Shown here: positions 35,001 through 48,782 of the stretch, piece after piece
Position numbering within the stretch: position 1 is the stretch's first letter
Layout of the letters: each line of letters opens with the position of its first letter
Source of the DNA: Straminergon stramineum
Lineage: Eukaryota; Streptophyta; Bryopsida; Hypnales; Calliergonaceae
DNA: 64,000 bases
Reading direction: 5' to 3'
Assembly (NCBI GenBank): GCA_963920665.1
Contig: OY987265.1
Coordinates: forward strand, 14,203,001-14,267,000
Notes under the pieces: generated by a model
Database searches by the model: none
What the model was told of the DNA's origin: nothing
What the model saw: the letters and a program-made list of their open reading frames with translations, nothing else
Position numbers and translations under genes: made by a program

Positions 35001-38000
35001 GAGATGTCAGGCTCTATCTTCCCAGGTTTTTCAATTTACAGGAATAAACGGCATTAATTAAGAACAGCAAAGACATAATCAACTTACATTATTCTGGATG
35101 AATTTGGCACGTTGTGCAAACTTGAGTGTACTCAGAGTCTCCATTGAACAGCTGCCATAGAAATAGCATAGAAATCAGTAAACAATCGCACACCCGTGGT
35201 TTTCAAAGTAACTACTGTTTCTTTCCCTCCTTGAAAAACGGTGACTGTGGTGCAAGGTAGATCTGATTGATCACATACCAACTTGAGGGACTGATCGTTG
35301 CAATGATGGCGGTTTTTGAGTTACCTCCGAGGGAGTCCTGCAATCAATCGATCCGAAACTCTTCACAGATTAAAGCGCCGCAATAACCACTCGGATTCAC
35401 TTGCTGAAGAAAGAAAACTCAATGTAAAACAAAAGTGAAAACAGCCAATCTAACAACCCTGGGAATTGCTTCTACCTGCAGAAGGAAAGTAAGCTTCGAG
35501 TCTCGATACGGAACATGGCGCGGCTTCCCATTCGCCATGTCTATCAATGTCATTATAACCAGCCTGTTGAGCGCAGCACTCAATCTCATCAGCAAAAGGC
35601 ACAGTTATTCTGCTTTTCTATGCTTGTGTATGTTTCGTACATATATTGCATAGCTTCTAAAAAAAATGGAGATCAATGGCAACCGAACTTAAACCGGAAC
35701 CGAACTGACCCAAGGGTGGAAAGTGACTTGTTGATGCTGGAAGCTTCCTTCAGACGGTCACCCTCGGCCCCTGAAGACTTCTGCCTGCAATTCGACCAGT
35801 AAGTAACCTATTTAATTACATTACTCATAGACCAATATCAAGCACAGAAGCGAACCAGCAGCAATTAAGTACATGGCGACAGCGTCAAGCAGTTGTACAT
35901 CATACCTTTCTGACCCTGCAAGATCCACCAGATTCAATCTTCCAAAGCGCATATTTCCCTTAGAATTGGTCATCCACTGCACTCAGATATTACCACAGCA
36001 AATGATAAGAGTTAACCAAACGATCGATATTTGGAGCTCCAGAAGAATTGAGATATCGAAGGAGAGCCCCAACACTTTCAACCTTTCTCACCGCTGCATA
36101 CTCGAGACCTTTCAGAGATCTATGTTGAGCATACCTTGCTTTCTATGGTGCAGGTGAATACACTGTGCGAGCGGCTGCTTTCTCGATTCATGTTTGTGGA
36201 AGCAACTTTCCTGTTGGCAGCTCCCTTTTGGAGCAACGAGATAACATCTTGTACGCTGCTGACGACCATTTCAGTAAGGTTTTCTACAAATACACCCTTT
36301 TTCGAGTCCTCTCGCATCTGCCAGCCATTCAGATCGTAGAAGATTGTCAAGATCAGCGAAGACTGAATCTTTCCGATTAGTGTGCCAAATTGCAATAAAC
36401 AAAGGAGTTACATGGAGCGTGCTACCCTTGAATTTTAAGGATGCGATTTCGTAACGTATACAATAGATTTTCCGAGGAACTTTTTCATTCTGACCAAAAC
36501 GTTTCGGAAGAGAGAATGCGTCAATCCGGAGGGACAATTCCACTGAATGTACCGTGGCAGAAAGTTGCGTGCCAGTATTGCAACCTGGGCAATACGTCGA
36601 ATCTACCTAGACTAAAGAAATGCGGATTAATTCTAATCAAGAAAATGGACGTACTTGAAGATTCGACGAAGAGGGCTCCAGGAGATCCGTGATCTGCTCA
36701 TTGTAAATTTCCAGAAAGGAGCACTTACAAACAAATCGTAGCTGCTCTAGTTGACGGTCTTGAACTTCCTGCAGTTACTTGGATCAGTTTAATCAGTTAC
36801 TAGATTATCACAAACATGTCTCTAGGGTGCCATACGACACGGAATCTCTCGAAGCGCAAGATTATTAGGCAAAGACAAGAATGGATCTCAATTCTAGATA
36901 CACTTCAGATCGGCGTTTGCACATACAAGAAGAGTTGTGATCCTAAAACCGCATAGCTAGATGTGCAAGCCTCTTTACCTTCTGGATTTTTGAAAACAGG
37001 TACTCAAAAATGCGCGGTGTCATCCCACAATTGTCATTTGCTTGATCGCCAAGGTTGGTGATATCTCCGAGCATTGTGTGTGTTTTGCCGCTTCCGGTCT
37101 GTTAAAGAATATAGAATGACCCATTTAAATAACATCCTAGTATTCCGAGAGATTAGTTGTGACCGTTTCCAGGTTCACATGGATATGTCCAACCACTTAG
37201 TAAGGGCATCGCTGGCTTGACACCGAATAGCCCAGCAAAAGTATTCGCGAGGCGAGGACGGATAAGGGAAACAGTGTTCGCGATATTGAAATGAATTGCT
37301 GAACGAGAACCTCAAAAACTTCTCAGCCCCTAGTGTACGATGCAGGAAAAAATCTTTCATATACAAATGCTCACCTGGCCATAAGCAAACATGCAGCTAT
37401 TGTAGCCAGCCATACAATTCTCCACGATAGGTAATCCAACCACTTTAAACAGCTTTTCCTGCGATAATAGTGGAGAAGTCCGTGAGATTGCTGCTATCGT
37501 TCATTGACAACTGATACTGGATACGATGGGTTACGCAGCCATCACACACTGGAGGACAGCACGAAAATCCTGACCTGAGAAATGTTTTCGCCAGCGACGT
37601 GATCAAATGTGAAGCGTGTTTCTGGCTGTCCTAGCCATGTGATGGCGTGTGGACCGTCTTGCCTCAGGCATCTGCTGAAGTCTTGCATTGATGCCTCCTT
37701 GCTGCTTGATGGTCGAGTCCTAATCACAACCTGATAGACGATCCCTCAAACTAATCCATTAGAAACCCCTCCGAATACGTAAATACGGGAGTAAATCAAG
37801 TCATTTAAACCTGTCATTCAGGGAGATACATGATTCTAAAAGAGAATGTTTCAAATTAAGGGCTCATAAGAGAAACAGAGAGCACAGTAGTTGCTCAACC
37901 ACCTGCACATTGTGGTCGTCCCAAAAGGTGGGATTTTCTTCGAGGTCAAAATGGGTTTGAGCTTGATGGGGTTCCTGAAGCACCAGTGCTCTCCGAGCAC

Positions 38001-39025
38001 TGGCGCGTAGACTGCCTGGACTTGCACAAGGCGTTCCGTTCAGCCCTGGCCTTGAAGGCTTGCTGGGTGTCTTCTCAAGCTTGGACACAGCAGCTTCAAT
38101 TTTCGGACCAAGTGACATTCTTCTGAGGCCTTCCTGTCTTGCAGATGACTGCCTTGAAAGGCATACAGCGGATTGCCTTCTTGCCGGTGACGGCCTTGCA
38201 AGGGACACATCTTCAACTTCGCTATCAGATGTCGAAGAGGGGTCAGAATCGTCCATAGTCGTGTCTCCATCTTCACTACTTTTCGCTCCTAACCTTGTGT
38301 TCGAAGCTTTACGAGTGCGACGTTCTTCATAAGCATCTCCTGTATAAAGATATCGTAAGAAAGGACGATTCCAGGCAACAAGTGCACACTATAAACTTCT
38401 GCAATTTGAAAAGAATTGTGGCCCAGAATTTCTATCTGTAGTTACTTTACGCAATTTACTGAAGTGCAATTTCTATCTATAGTGATGAGAAAAAAATGAT
38501 GGACGCCAAATGTGTAAACCCGTTTTAAGCGGAAACTTTTTGCAGCTCTGGGTTTACTTACATAGATTTAGGGTAGTGGACATTTTCGGAAGGAACTCAT
38601 ATACCTGGAGAATTATCCCCCCGCGGATTTTCGAGATCGGTCGAACTGATAGGCAGCCGCATGGAACCGGGGCCTCTCCTCGAATTGCTCTTCAATGGCG
38701 TACCGCAAGGGGTGCTATACCTCTCAGGACTACTCGAATTACTACAGGAAGATCCAACGTTGGAGTCAACATTTTCCAATGATGGATAAGAAACATGCCC
38801 AGACGAAACCCCTCTAATCTTCCCTTGGGGACTGTATCGTTCGAACCTCGGCTGGGATTTTGAAGCTGAGGGAGCTGGTGATGAGTTCCCAGCACTGAGA
38901 TTGTTCCTTGCCGATGCAGAGAAAGCAGAGAGGGGAGGGCGCCCTGGAGAAGTACTGTGCATCGGCTTCGTTGGAGACTCCTTTGAATGAAAGAAGGAAC
39001 GTATGTTCGGTGAACCTTTCACCAT
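26010..39025 (-). CDS. Kinesin-12 family motor (phragmoplast-orienting kinesin type), about 2,700 residues, ~30 exons
   Basis: The ATG at 39025 opens a Ser/Pro-rich head (exons 39025-38607 and ~38340-37911), followed by an N-terminal motor. Motor landmarks in order are VVIRTRPSS (~37730), [14 protein letters not shown] split by an intron exactly in the P-loop (37378/37100), [15 protein letters not shown] (~36710), NRESSRSHS (switch I, ~36180), NLVDLAGSE (switch II, ~35930) and [14 protein letters not shown] (~35510). The remaining three quarters is coiled coil, mostly in two giant exons (32930-30957 and 30669-28236, the latter with a 102-bp intron). The C-terminal exons include [25 protein letters not shown] sequence (~27100), typical of kinesin-12 tails, and end at a TAA at 26010. 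Plant kinesin-12 proteins act at the phragmoplast and cortical division zone, guiding cytokinesis. Length and layout fit Arabidopsis POK1/POK2 better than the shorter PAKRP1. All motor motifs look intact and no in-frame stop was seen, so the gene appears functional. One intron after ...EIQELK (near 34919) seems to use a GC donor. Confidence 0.92.
30361..30462 (-). other. 102-bp in-frame intron inside a giant coiled-coil exon of the kinesin
   Basis: Donor CAG then GTATTT at 30462, acceptor TACAG at 30361. The length is a multiple of three and the stretch contains no stop in the reading frame, so retention would add 34 residues (including [10 protein letters not shown]) without breaking the protein. 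The coiled-coil pattern is broken across it, which favours splicing. Confidence 0.7.
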
Positions 39026-40732
39026 GTTGAGAACCCACCTCAGGGGCTTCCCCCTCCTTCAATTCCAGTCAAAACATCAGCACCTTAAACACTACACCGG
39101 CGCTCCTGCACTGTTGACGTGATAGGCACCGGCAAGCCACAGAACCGAGCCACATCCATGCCCCTCTAGACACTTCAACTCAAAATGAATCCGCTGCTTA
39201 CTCAAAACAGTGAAATTAATCACGTCGATGAAATCCCTCACTCATCCGAGGCACTGCAAAATTGGAGGGCAGTTCAATGTTGTCAGCAAACAATACCACG
39301 ATTTATATCCCATTCTGTTACTAGCTTTTCTGTTATTGGCTATACAGTTAACGCGCATTGGCTATTCTTAATTGGAGATTGGCCTCCGTAGGGCGTGGCG
39401 CAGACTGAAAAGTCATACTTCAGTACCGAGTTATCGTGAAGGGGAACAAATTCATTCCCCCCGGGTACTGACGAGCACTTGACGTGCAGGGCACAATATT
39501 TTGAAATACAGACGCCTTGGAAATACACCGGCAACCTATTCACTCGTCCTTACTAATTAAGCGAGCTTGTACACTACAGCAGAAGACATGAACTTAACTC
39601 CTGGACGCTCAACGTTGACGGTACAGTTGTAGAACCAGACATCCAAACAAACAAATATGGAGTACCTTCCACTGAAAAGGGCAACACATGAATTCAAGCT
39701 TCAGTCGATCGCACTAGCTCGTCAGTGCTGCATTCGACTGATGAATAGTGCACAACTGCTTCAAAGCACACTCGATGTCTACCCTACCCGCCACAAACGA
39801 AGAACAAGGCTACACCGATCCATCACCGCAGCCTCCAATTTAGATGAAACCTTGGACTTTCTGGAAGCTCTCTATTCCACAAATTTGAAACCTTCGACAG
39901 ACTCAGCATTCATTGATTAAAGCCAAACTCAAACTCATCGCTCAGTCCACAGCTGCTACTATTCTCATCAATAAAAGCGCGCATTCGTCCAACTCTCAGC
40001 GAACCTCATACGCCTCACAGACGCAGGCATTCACAAGTGCTGGCAGCTAACTACAGTTCGAGCGCGCTCTCCAGCAGCTTAATTGGAAAAAAGTTTCAGT
40101 CAATTGTACAATCCTGGACGACGAAGCAGTTAAGTTTCTTAATTGCATTAATAAACTCAAGTAAGCAAGAGAATCCTACCGTGTCACCAGAAAGTCACAT
40201 GTCGATCGTCAACCGAAAGCAGAGCATGCTCGAGCATCCAAAAAAAACTTCACCGACTGAAATGCAGCACCAAATATTAAAATTCCAGGAGAGTAGCAGC
40301 AACGGAATGATCGAGGGCGATGCGGAAACTTTGAACGAGAAGTCGCGGGGAAGGACAGTGTTCCGTTGAGAAGGAGGACGGGGCCAACGGTTACAAACGA
40401 GCAGCAGCTGCATGTGCAGAGCTGCGAGACCAGCAGCAGGCCAGTGTCACTCTGTCAATGCACAGAGAGACAGACGCTGGCATAACGGGGGAAAGCCTAC
40501 GAGCCACTCCCAAGTCCCAATTCAGGGCCTGTTCCAGATCCTCAACTGAGGTGTCACGTCACGGGAATTCAAGGGCTTTAGTTATTCGTCTGTATTATGA
40601 ATCTGAGGTTTCCCTCCCAAAGGGTTTAAAGGACATCAACTTCAACGTTTCACCTTACCATTCATGCAAGCCGACCATCATCCCGGCTTCATGTAACCTA
40701 CTTTGGTCCGAGAAGATCAAATGAGGTTATTG
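39026..40732. other. Upstream region of the kinesin gene, GC-richer than the flanking repeats
   Basis: Probably holds the kinesin 5' UTR and promoter on the minus strand. Two short plus-strand open stretches (39657-39920 and 40037-40369) begin with ATG but resemble no protein I know and have no splice or domain support. They could be chance frames or a small unrecognised transcript. Confidence 0.4.
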
Positions 40733-41045
40733 AAGGTAGTCTGCTATTAAAGCGAACTTTTAAGAGCTGATTGCCTTTTTATGAGGGGGAAGCTCAACTC
40801 CTTGAAACAATTTTCAGTAAATTTTTGTAGGAAGGAAAATGGAATTTGTATCTAACCCAAGTCGTTTTGTATTTTTTGGACCTTCATAGAATTTGTTACG
40901 AATTTTTTAAGTTGAAATATAGTGGTGGTCACTACAAAGCAACCACATCTTGAAATGTAAACTATTGGTATATTGAAGAAAGCAAAATATACCTTTGTGC
41001 TAGTGTTTGCTTTTAGAGCAAGGTTACTTTTATAGCAAACTACCT
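40733..41045. mobile_element. ~315-bp inverted-repeat miniature element, copy 1
   Basis: Starts AAGGTAGTCTGCTATTAAAG and ends with the near reverse complement (TTATAGCAAACTACCT). The interior (AGCTGATTGCC, CTCCTTGAAACAATTTTCAG, ATTTTTTGGACCTTCAT) is shared with 48467-48782 and, more diverged, with 62426-62720, all in the same orientation. No coding capacity. The superfamily is unclear because no target duplication stands out. Confidence 0.7.
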
Positions 41046-41682
41046 CAGTGCCAAATTTATGCATGCTTTAGAAGTGTTCTTAGATGAATAAGCTAGAAAG
41101 TTCATCCCCAGCTAGATCTTGTTGAGAATTCTTAGAAAAAAATAATTACTGGTAGCATATAGGAAAAGATTGTGTTCCACATCATTAGAGACTTGTGACT
41201 TCTTATTCAGGGGATAAATCCATTTTCCAAATACTTCTCAATTGCAACCAATTGAAGTCTTCAAATATTGAGCCCCTTATCTTACTCTCAATTTGGTGCA
41301 AAGCAAGCTTGATTTGTTCAAACAATTAATGTGAGACTAATTTAACAAAGTTCTACAATTTTGAATTAGTGCATGATTGAAATATTATTGTAAAGCACTA
41401 ATTTCTACAAAAAGGAAAATTTTGATGAAATATGAGTTTTCTAAGTGAATTAATCTCAGAGTTTACCATATGAATGTGCCCAATTCCTTAAAGTGGTATA
41501 AATTCCACTAGCTGTCTCAAACATGGATTCTACTAATTTAACCTCATAAGGATGATGTAGATTTGAAAGGTCTAATGGATGACTTCAATGTTAACTAAGA
41601 AAACAAAGAATGCATCTATTGGTCCAATAATTGAAGTTTTTTGGTGACTACCTTGGTCTTGGGGGGCTTCATTGTCAAAGGA

Positions 41683-41913
41683 TTAACCCCAAAAGGACGA
41701 CGTGGTCACCATGGAAGTCATCCTTTCTAAAACTATATGTATCATTTGGTTACAACAACGGGAGTACTCATTGGAGGTTAAACTATTGTACATGACCTTC
41801 CCTTTCATACAAAATTCCAAGGATGGACATCTACACTTTTATCCTACATAGAAGGATTTTCTATCATACATCAGACATTTAGTATCCAAGGGGTCCATCC
41901 TTTTAGGGGTTAA
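41683..41913. mobile_element. TTAA-flanked inverted-repeat element, 223 bp
   Basis: TTAA stands at both borders (41683-41686 and 41910-41913), and the ends are inverted: CCCCAAAAGGACGACG against CCCCTAAAAGGATGG read from the right. A TTAA duplication with CCC...GGG ends is the hallmark of piggyBac-type elements. The interior is non-coding and recurs near 60560-60665. Confidence 0.65.
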
Positions 41914-42864
41914 TGTTGATCCACAACAAATGCAAGGCCAAACATTGCTCTAAGATTTCAAATTGATTCCTCATAGAAGAACCACCAAGACCCCCACCCA
42001 ATTTGTAGAATGCAACCATTTCCTACGGAGGTTGGAACAAATTTCCAACCAAAACTTGGAATGTGAGTTTTTCTCCTTTTTAAAGTTGGGACTAGGAAGG
42101 TCATGACACATCTCCCAAAGGAGTGAGCCCAAAAGTAGTAATGACTAAGTAGTAAGTAAGAAAGTAGTTCTTGAATGATTGAAATGAGAAGACTTCAAGC
42201 ATTGGACATAGGGCCAAACCAACTTCCACCTTTCAAAATTCATAGTCATTTCAATTCAAGTGATAAAATTCCCAATTTTTTCACAATACCAATCATTTCT
42301 ATCATTGTACCTCCAAACATATTTGCTTCGCCTCACACTATTCTAAAGCATGTCCAAAGTTGCTTATTTGATCAGTTACGGGTGCCTTCATTGTAGCATT
42401 GCTCAAGTTGTAAACCATGCCTTGATTGACGGGGGGGTTCCTTTGTTCTGATGGGTACTCGGAAGCCAACTTTAAGGTATGTTTACAGTTGGTGTTAAAA
42501 AGTGTTGCTACTCAAAGTGTTAGGAATGAATTTAGGCCTGTTTCTACACTAGATTCACATTGCAAACATCACTCCTAACACTAAGTGTGAAAATACTTTT
42601 AGACTTCAGTTGTCCAGGAGCAATTCACTTCAATCTCTAGAAAAGTGTGTCCCAAAACAATCCCTTTTCAGTCTGAATTAATATACTCTGGCCTACATCC
42701 GAATAAATGTAAGCTTGCACAGAAACAAAAGTCCTCTGAATTGTCAACCCAAGTCAACTGTAATTCAATTGTTAATTTATCAGGAATTGGAGATTGGAGG
42801 TTCAGTTTGCATCAGAGAGTGGAAACAGAATCCAGTGAATGAACCCCAAGTTATGAGATCCCCC
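41914..42864. other. AT-rich intergenic DNA, nothing recognised
   Basis: No supported gene. An open stretch at 42175-42396 has no recognisable content. Confidence 0.4.
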
Positions 42865-44173
42865 GGCAATGAATAATAGAACCACTTAAGTTATTAAACT
42901 TCGAACGACAGACGTCATTGCAGAAGTAGCCACTGTGTTAAGAATTTTCAATTGTAGTTAATCGATAGTTATTACTACCGGTAGTTCTTGAGAGGAATTA
43001 AACATACTCATGAAAGAAGAATTTGTTGACAGAATTTGGAGGCTGCTCTAAGTTACTACCAATTGCATTGGATTGCAGTCCACCCCTGATATTTGTTAAC
43101 ATTTGGGAGCAAGAAAACTTATAACGTACACTTGTGTGATGATAACATGTATCCACTTATCCGGTAGAATAAACAATTTGTAAAACTTACATGAATAACA
43201 TTTTCGTGACTTTGGAATTAACAACAATATCACTTATGAAAATAAATGATGAAAATACATCAAATATGAATGTCATCATACATCAAAGTATACTAATGGA
43301 AGAACAAATCTAAAGTCGTATAATAAGATTCTTGTACACGCCTTGAATGATATTGAAGGATCTCTTTAGTCTTTTGCACCGAAGTAAATTCAAAACCCTT
43401 CTCCATTGTAGACCTAAACTTGTAGCCTCTTTAAATCATCAAATCACAAATCTATTACAACATTATAACATTGCTAAATCTTCAAATGGCACAATACTAG
43501 AATATAAAGAGATTGATGCAAGGGAGTTTAGTCCAAAAAATCAGAACCCTGAAAGAGGCTGTAGATTTGCTGCCATAGTGGTGCAATTAGATAAAAAAAT
43601 CAAGAAAATTAATTAATTAATTTCCCAAAATGATGGGGCACCACTACTGCCACGTCATATATGGCGATTTATTATTTATTTATTTTTTCAAAAGATATTT
43701 TCTATATTAGCACACATTGCACTATGAAACAGACTCTTTTAGGGTCCAAATTTTTTGTGAATGAAGTTTAAGTTCCAATTCAATGACACTGATGGAATTT
43801 ATAGCTAGTAAAGTTTGCATAATGTAGAATGGACAATATATTATATGGGATGGACAATATCTGAAGATACTATGAGCTATATATGGTACTATTAATGCCA
43901 ACTACAGCATAATATTTACATTACATGAGGGACATAATTCAATTCATTAGAAGAAAACAACATTGATTTTAATGAAATCGAGCTGACGCGAAATGCAATT
44001 TTCTGCCCAAAAACACAAAAACTGTGTGTTGGCTACAACGCAATCTTCACTCAAGAACTACTAGTAGTAATAACTATTTATGAACTACGATTGAAAATTC
44101 TTAATACAATGGCTACTTTTGCGATGACATCTGTCATTTGAAGTTTAATAACTTAGTTCTATTATTCATTGCC
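42865..44173. repeat. Pair of ~125-bp inverted arms around a 1.06-kb spacer
   Basis: The left arm (42865-42992) and the reverse complement of the right arm (44050-44173) are closely similar. Both run from GGCAATGAATAATAGAAC through AAGTTATTAAACTTC, GACAGA(C/T)GTCAT and AAGAATTTTCAAT to GTAGTTCTTGAG. The spacer has no coding frame beyond an undistinguished 89-codon stretch (43347-43616). This may be a fold-back type DNA element with long terminal inverted repeats, or two copies of a short element in opposite directions. No target duplication was found. Confidence 0.65.
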
Positions 44174-46225
44174 ACAATGGGGAAGGGCTTTGAATTTCCT
44201 AGTGATTTCATCAGAGTTATAAATTTTCATAGCCTCATTTTCATCCAAATTAACACTTATCAAGGTGAATTCATTGAAGAGGGGGGTATAATTTTTATAA
44301 ATTCTCTTAACAATTAACATTTACTAGTGTTGTTTTTAAGGTTTTGGGGGAGAGCAATTTTCCTTGACACACATGCAATTTTAGCACTTATTGTGGTAAC
44401 AAACATCAAGGGTCAACTATATCAAACCATCCTCTTTCTATTTGCAAACAATGAATTTTAAACAAAGTTGTCAAACCCTAAAGGACCAATGGGGGTTGAG
44501 CACAACTTTTGTTTTTTTGACTAGATCTTGTGACAACCATAATTCCTCATTCCTCATTGGAAATAATCGTCCGAGGACTCTTTGGGGTTCGTAGACTATT
44601 AATGAGGTTTACATTTCATTTTTTTGCAAATGTGGTTGCATAAGCTATGTCATGGCCTTGTGGTCTTGTATGAGTTAAGAGTCATTGATCATATCCACAC
44701 TATTGGATTTACTTGCATGTTTATCAATATTTATCAATAAATTTGAAACAATTTTTATTAAAATTTTCTTCTAAAATTGATTGAAAATTGGATATTGATT
44801 GCTATTGCATAACCTTTTTTCTATGAACTTAAAATTGGTATCATTTGATTTTTAAGATTTTCAAATTTTTTATACTACCTATTTGTTGATGTCATATTTG
44901 AAAAAACATTGCATCAATTTTTATGATGAAATATACTTGCTCTCTAGAAGAAGAGTATTTGCAAGTTTAGAAATCCATACCATAGAAATATAATAAAAGG
45001 AACTAGAAAAAAAGGTCAAGGGCTAGACTAAGATTTATAAAGTGATACAATGGAGCCTAGAAGAACCAATACAATTTGTTTGGATTGATTAAACTATCTA
45101 CAATTGAATACTTAAAAACAAATGGATTTCTCCAGATTTATCAAGAATTTGTCTCTTCACATTGGCTAAAGTTGCGTTTGCAAAGAACAAGGGTCACTTG
45201 ATGAATACATTTTTAAGAAAGTATGATAATGCTTCTAAGGTACAATTTCTTATAGCATAGCTTTTTGTTTTCAGCAAAGAACATTCCATGCAAGGATTTT
45301 ATTTACGGAAACTTTTTACAAATGTTTGACGTTGCCAAAGAAAATACGAGAATATTTAATGAAGTATGCCTTTGATTTTGGAATGGATGAAATTACCACA
45401 ATTTACCCCCAAAAGATTCAAAATCAGATGCCATTGCCATGTTTGGATTTATGATTAAATATATCTAAATAAAAATTGAATAATTAATTTACAATCAGCT
45501 AATTTATGGATACAAATATCTTGATCACCCGAATCAAGCTTGCAAATTACATTGAGGTAGTCATACATATTACAACCTACTATTCAATTCTACCTTCATA
45601 TACTACTAGCATTCATTCTAAAATACAAATGTACAACATTGATACATGAAGGGGGCAACATTAGTTAAATGCATAATAGTAAATATGTCATCTTTACCTT
45701 GAATAATTGAAAATAAAATCTCTAATCCCTGAGTTCTAATTTGGTACTTACACAAGGACGTGCTTACTAAAAGAAGGACATGATTTTGTTAATGATACCA
45801 ATGTTTTCCCCCCAAAAATAATGTAAATCCATCCCCTTCAAGTTTTTTCCCAATTTCAAATCCAGAATCATTGGCCAATCATTTGTTTGTTTTTTAGTCA
45901 CACTTACGTTTCCCACAAAGCAAAGGTAATTTTTATGTTGTTGTATAATTATTTTTGAAACCAAATAGAGTTAAATCATAAAGTTCTCCCCCGTTTGTAG
46001 TTAGGGTGTCAAAGAAAAGTTTAATGAAGTATAATACATAAAATGAAATAAAATAAAATAAAAACCCACCAAACTCCATCAAACCCTATTTGGATGCTTC
46101 AAAGAGTTTCATTTTTTTTCTTCTCAAACTCAATCTATTGGTCCCTCATTCCACACACACTTTACTTTACAATTATCTCTAACATGTTACAAATTTTTTT
46201 AATTTTTTCTTTCAAATTTCAATCA
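44174..46225. other. AT-rich intergenic DNA
   Basis: Apart from the element end at 44472, no gene or structured repeat was seen. Confidence 0.4.
44472..44495. mobile_element. Isolated end of a TTAA-type element
   Basis: CAAACCCTAAAGGACCAATG matches the left end of 50281-50857 (CCCCTAAAGGACCAAGTG). No matching right end was found nearby, so this is probably a fragment. Confidence 0.35.
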
Positions 46226-46850
46226 ACTGAAATCATCCCTCCCTCCCTCTCGCTTCTTCGATCTTGTTGAGTTTTCAAAATCGTTCCAAATCAATCTGAT
46301 TGGGTAAGTGTTTTGAATGCCTGCCATTGATGAATGAGTGCAGCAACTGACCGCAAAATTCAAAATTTGTGGGAGCAGGTCGGAGTGAGTGAGTGACGGA
46401 GATTGATAACAATCGTGTCTTCAATTCGGGTCAAGTATTGTACCGAGTGAAATTACTTTACAATACGCTTGAGTACCGGTGGTGTAAGTTAAGGGAAGGG
46501 AAGGGAAGAGAAGGTACTTGAGATTCATTGCAACTGCACATCTGTGTCATGCACCTGACAGGACAACTCAAGTTCAAGTTCCGTACCATCAGGCCTTCGT
46601 CATCCTTGGCTCTGGACTTTTCAGGATACACTAACTTAGTGTGCCCTGTATCGTTGCCACAACCAAAATAAAAGTAAAAGTGAATTTCTAATTTTTTTTT
46701 TTCGTTATAAAAAACTTTGAATTCAATAACTTTCACACTGTAGGTCGAAATGCCAGCAAACATAGCCTGTGCACCCCTCCTCACTGACACTACCAAGCAC
46801 GTAGCTAGGAGACACATGGTCTAGGAGATCTCAATGTAACAAACAAACAA
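46226..46850 (+). other. GC-richer island, possible exon fragment(s) of an unidentified gene
   Basis: The stretch stands out from its AT-rich surroundings. On the plus strand it shows a pyrimidine-rich leader (CCCTCCCTCCCTCTCGCTTC, 46239-46258), a donor-like GGGTAAGTG (46301) and an acceptor-like TGTAG (46740). A short ATG frame near 46549 encodes about 40 residues ending LPQPK. A minus frame (46458-46817) is also open. Neither is recognisable. It could be a 5' exon remnant or a captured gene fragment. Confidence 0.3.
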
Positions 46851-48466
46851 ACGACCTAACTTAAGGTATGTATGGATTCTTTGTTCTAGATGGATGAATT
46901 CATCTACATTGATTTGAATTGAGGGTAAACTAATTGCATAGCCATTTCATGTAAGGTGTCGACTTAACACTCACAACTGTGAAAAGAAACAAATCAACAT
47001 AGTTGGAGCCTTGGAGGCACATCTTTGTAGTATTAGCAATTGAAAATCATGAATTAAGAAAAATACATAGAATTATTCGATGAGACATGCAACTTCTATG
47101 AATTTTGAAAGTGGTAATTTGTTGACTACTAGAACCACCACACAACTTGATTGTGATACCAAAATTTAAGAAATTATTGTAGTCAACCAATCGTTGCTAA
47201 GTACGGGAATGGTTTAATTGTATTTCTGGAGAGGCTTTTAATAGAAGTATACTTGTTAGGAATGAATTATTCACATATGGATTTGGATGTTTTCAACTTA
47301 CAGATTAGTTAATTTTTTGTATTCTTAATAGAAGTATGATATTTACACGTAGAATGCAAGTAGGTGAGATAAATGTCCAATCATGATCATCCATCCACCA
47401 CTCATCTACAATATCAACCTAAAATAATAAACGTCATTCATAAATTACCAAATCTCACATTTCTTAGAGACAATTTTGATGATTTCATTCACTTTTTGGA
47501 AGCAAATTGAGGTTGACTTGAATATCTTTCCTATGTCATAAAAAGAATGAAAATCCATTGATTTTACAATATTATGTTGAATCTTTCTAAACTATTAGCA
47601 ATCCAATTACAACAATTGTATTTGTATTCTCCTATAGTTTTATGGCAGCTTGGACAACTTTCTGCCTAATAATTAATTAAATTAAAAAACAATTAGATGA
47701 AGTAAAAAATAATATATTAAGATCATACAATTTTAAAATATAATAAAAATAAGTTAGGCATTCATTCAATTTGTTCTCATAATTTTTGGATGATTTCTAC
47801 TACTTCCATGTATGATAAATATCTAAAAGCCTTCTATGTCATGATTTTGTTAAGTGCCAAGGTTGGTTGCAACTGAGAGATATGTTTTGTTTGTGAGAGA
47901 TTGTACTTAAGAACAATCAAGATGGTGAGGCAAAAAACTTTGCAATATATGTTTACAAGATTGTCTACAGTGAATTGAGTTTCAATGAATCAAGCAATCT
48001 CTCTCTTCCTAAGTAATATAGTATGATATTATTCTTTTGTGGGGGACAAACCAAGTCAACAATTTCCAAAAAATTTAGACACCTTTTTAATTATTTATTT
48101 TCTGACCAAGTTGCTAAGAAGCTACAGTTTATCTAACATTTGCATTCCCTAACCATATCTTTTATTACAATTTTTTGATGACCAATGAGTGAACTGATTG
48201 ATATAAGCAAGCATTCACACGTCGTTCAGCCAGGGAAATTTTTTAGTTTAGAGTATACCTAGTGTTAAGAAAATAATACACAGTAATAACTTTCAAATAG
48301 AGTAACTTACACCACCGCACTACCTCTAAGCTTAAATGCATTAATTATTTATTGCAACTGTAACTGCAATAAAGGGATATATTAGTTGTGATTTCTAACA
48401 ACTCGTGTATAAGATCTAGTGCTTGATACACGGTATTCAGTATTGTTTCGTACATTGCAGTGACCT
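46851..48466. other. AT-rich intergenic DNA, nothing recognised
   Basis: No supported gene or repeat was seen on either strand. Confidence 0.4.
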
Positions 48467-48782
48467 AAGGTAATCTGCTTTAAGCGACCTTTTAAGAGCT
48501 GATTGCCTTTCAAGGGGGAAGCTAAACTCCTTGAAACAATTTTCAGTAAATTTTCTGAGGAAGAAAAATGGAATTGGCATTGAACCCAAGTTGTTTCATA
48601 TTTTTTGGACCTTCATTAAATTAGTTACGAATTTTTTAAGTTGAAATGCATTGGTGGTGAGTAAAAACAACCACTTCTTGAAATGTACATTTTTAGTATA
48701 TTGAAGAGAGAAAGAAGTACTCCGTACATTTTAGTTAGAGGTTGTTTTTTAGAGCATGGTTGTTTATAGAGCAACATACCTT
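48467..48782. mobile_element. ~315-bp inverted-repeat miniature element, copy 2
   Basis: Starts AAGGTAATCTGCTTTAAGCG and ends AGAGCAACATACCTT. It is clearly homologous to 40733-41045 over its whole length, including TTGAAATGTACA and ATATTGAAGA near the right end. Confidence 0.7.
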
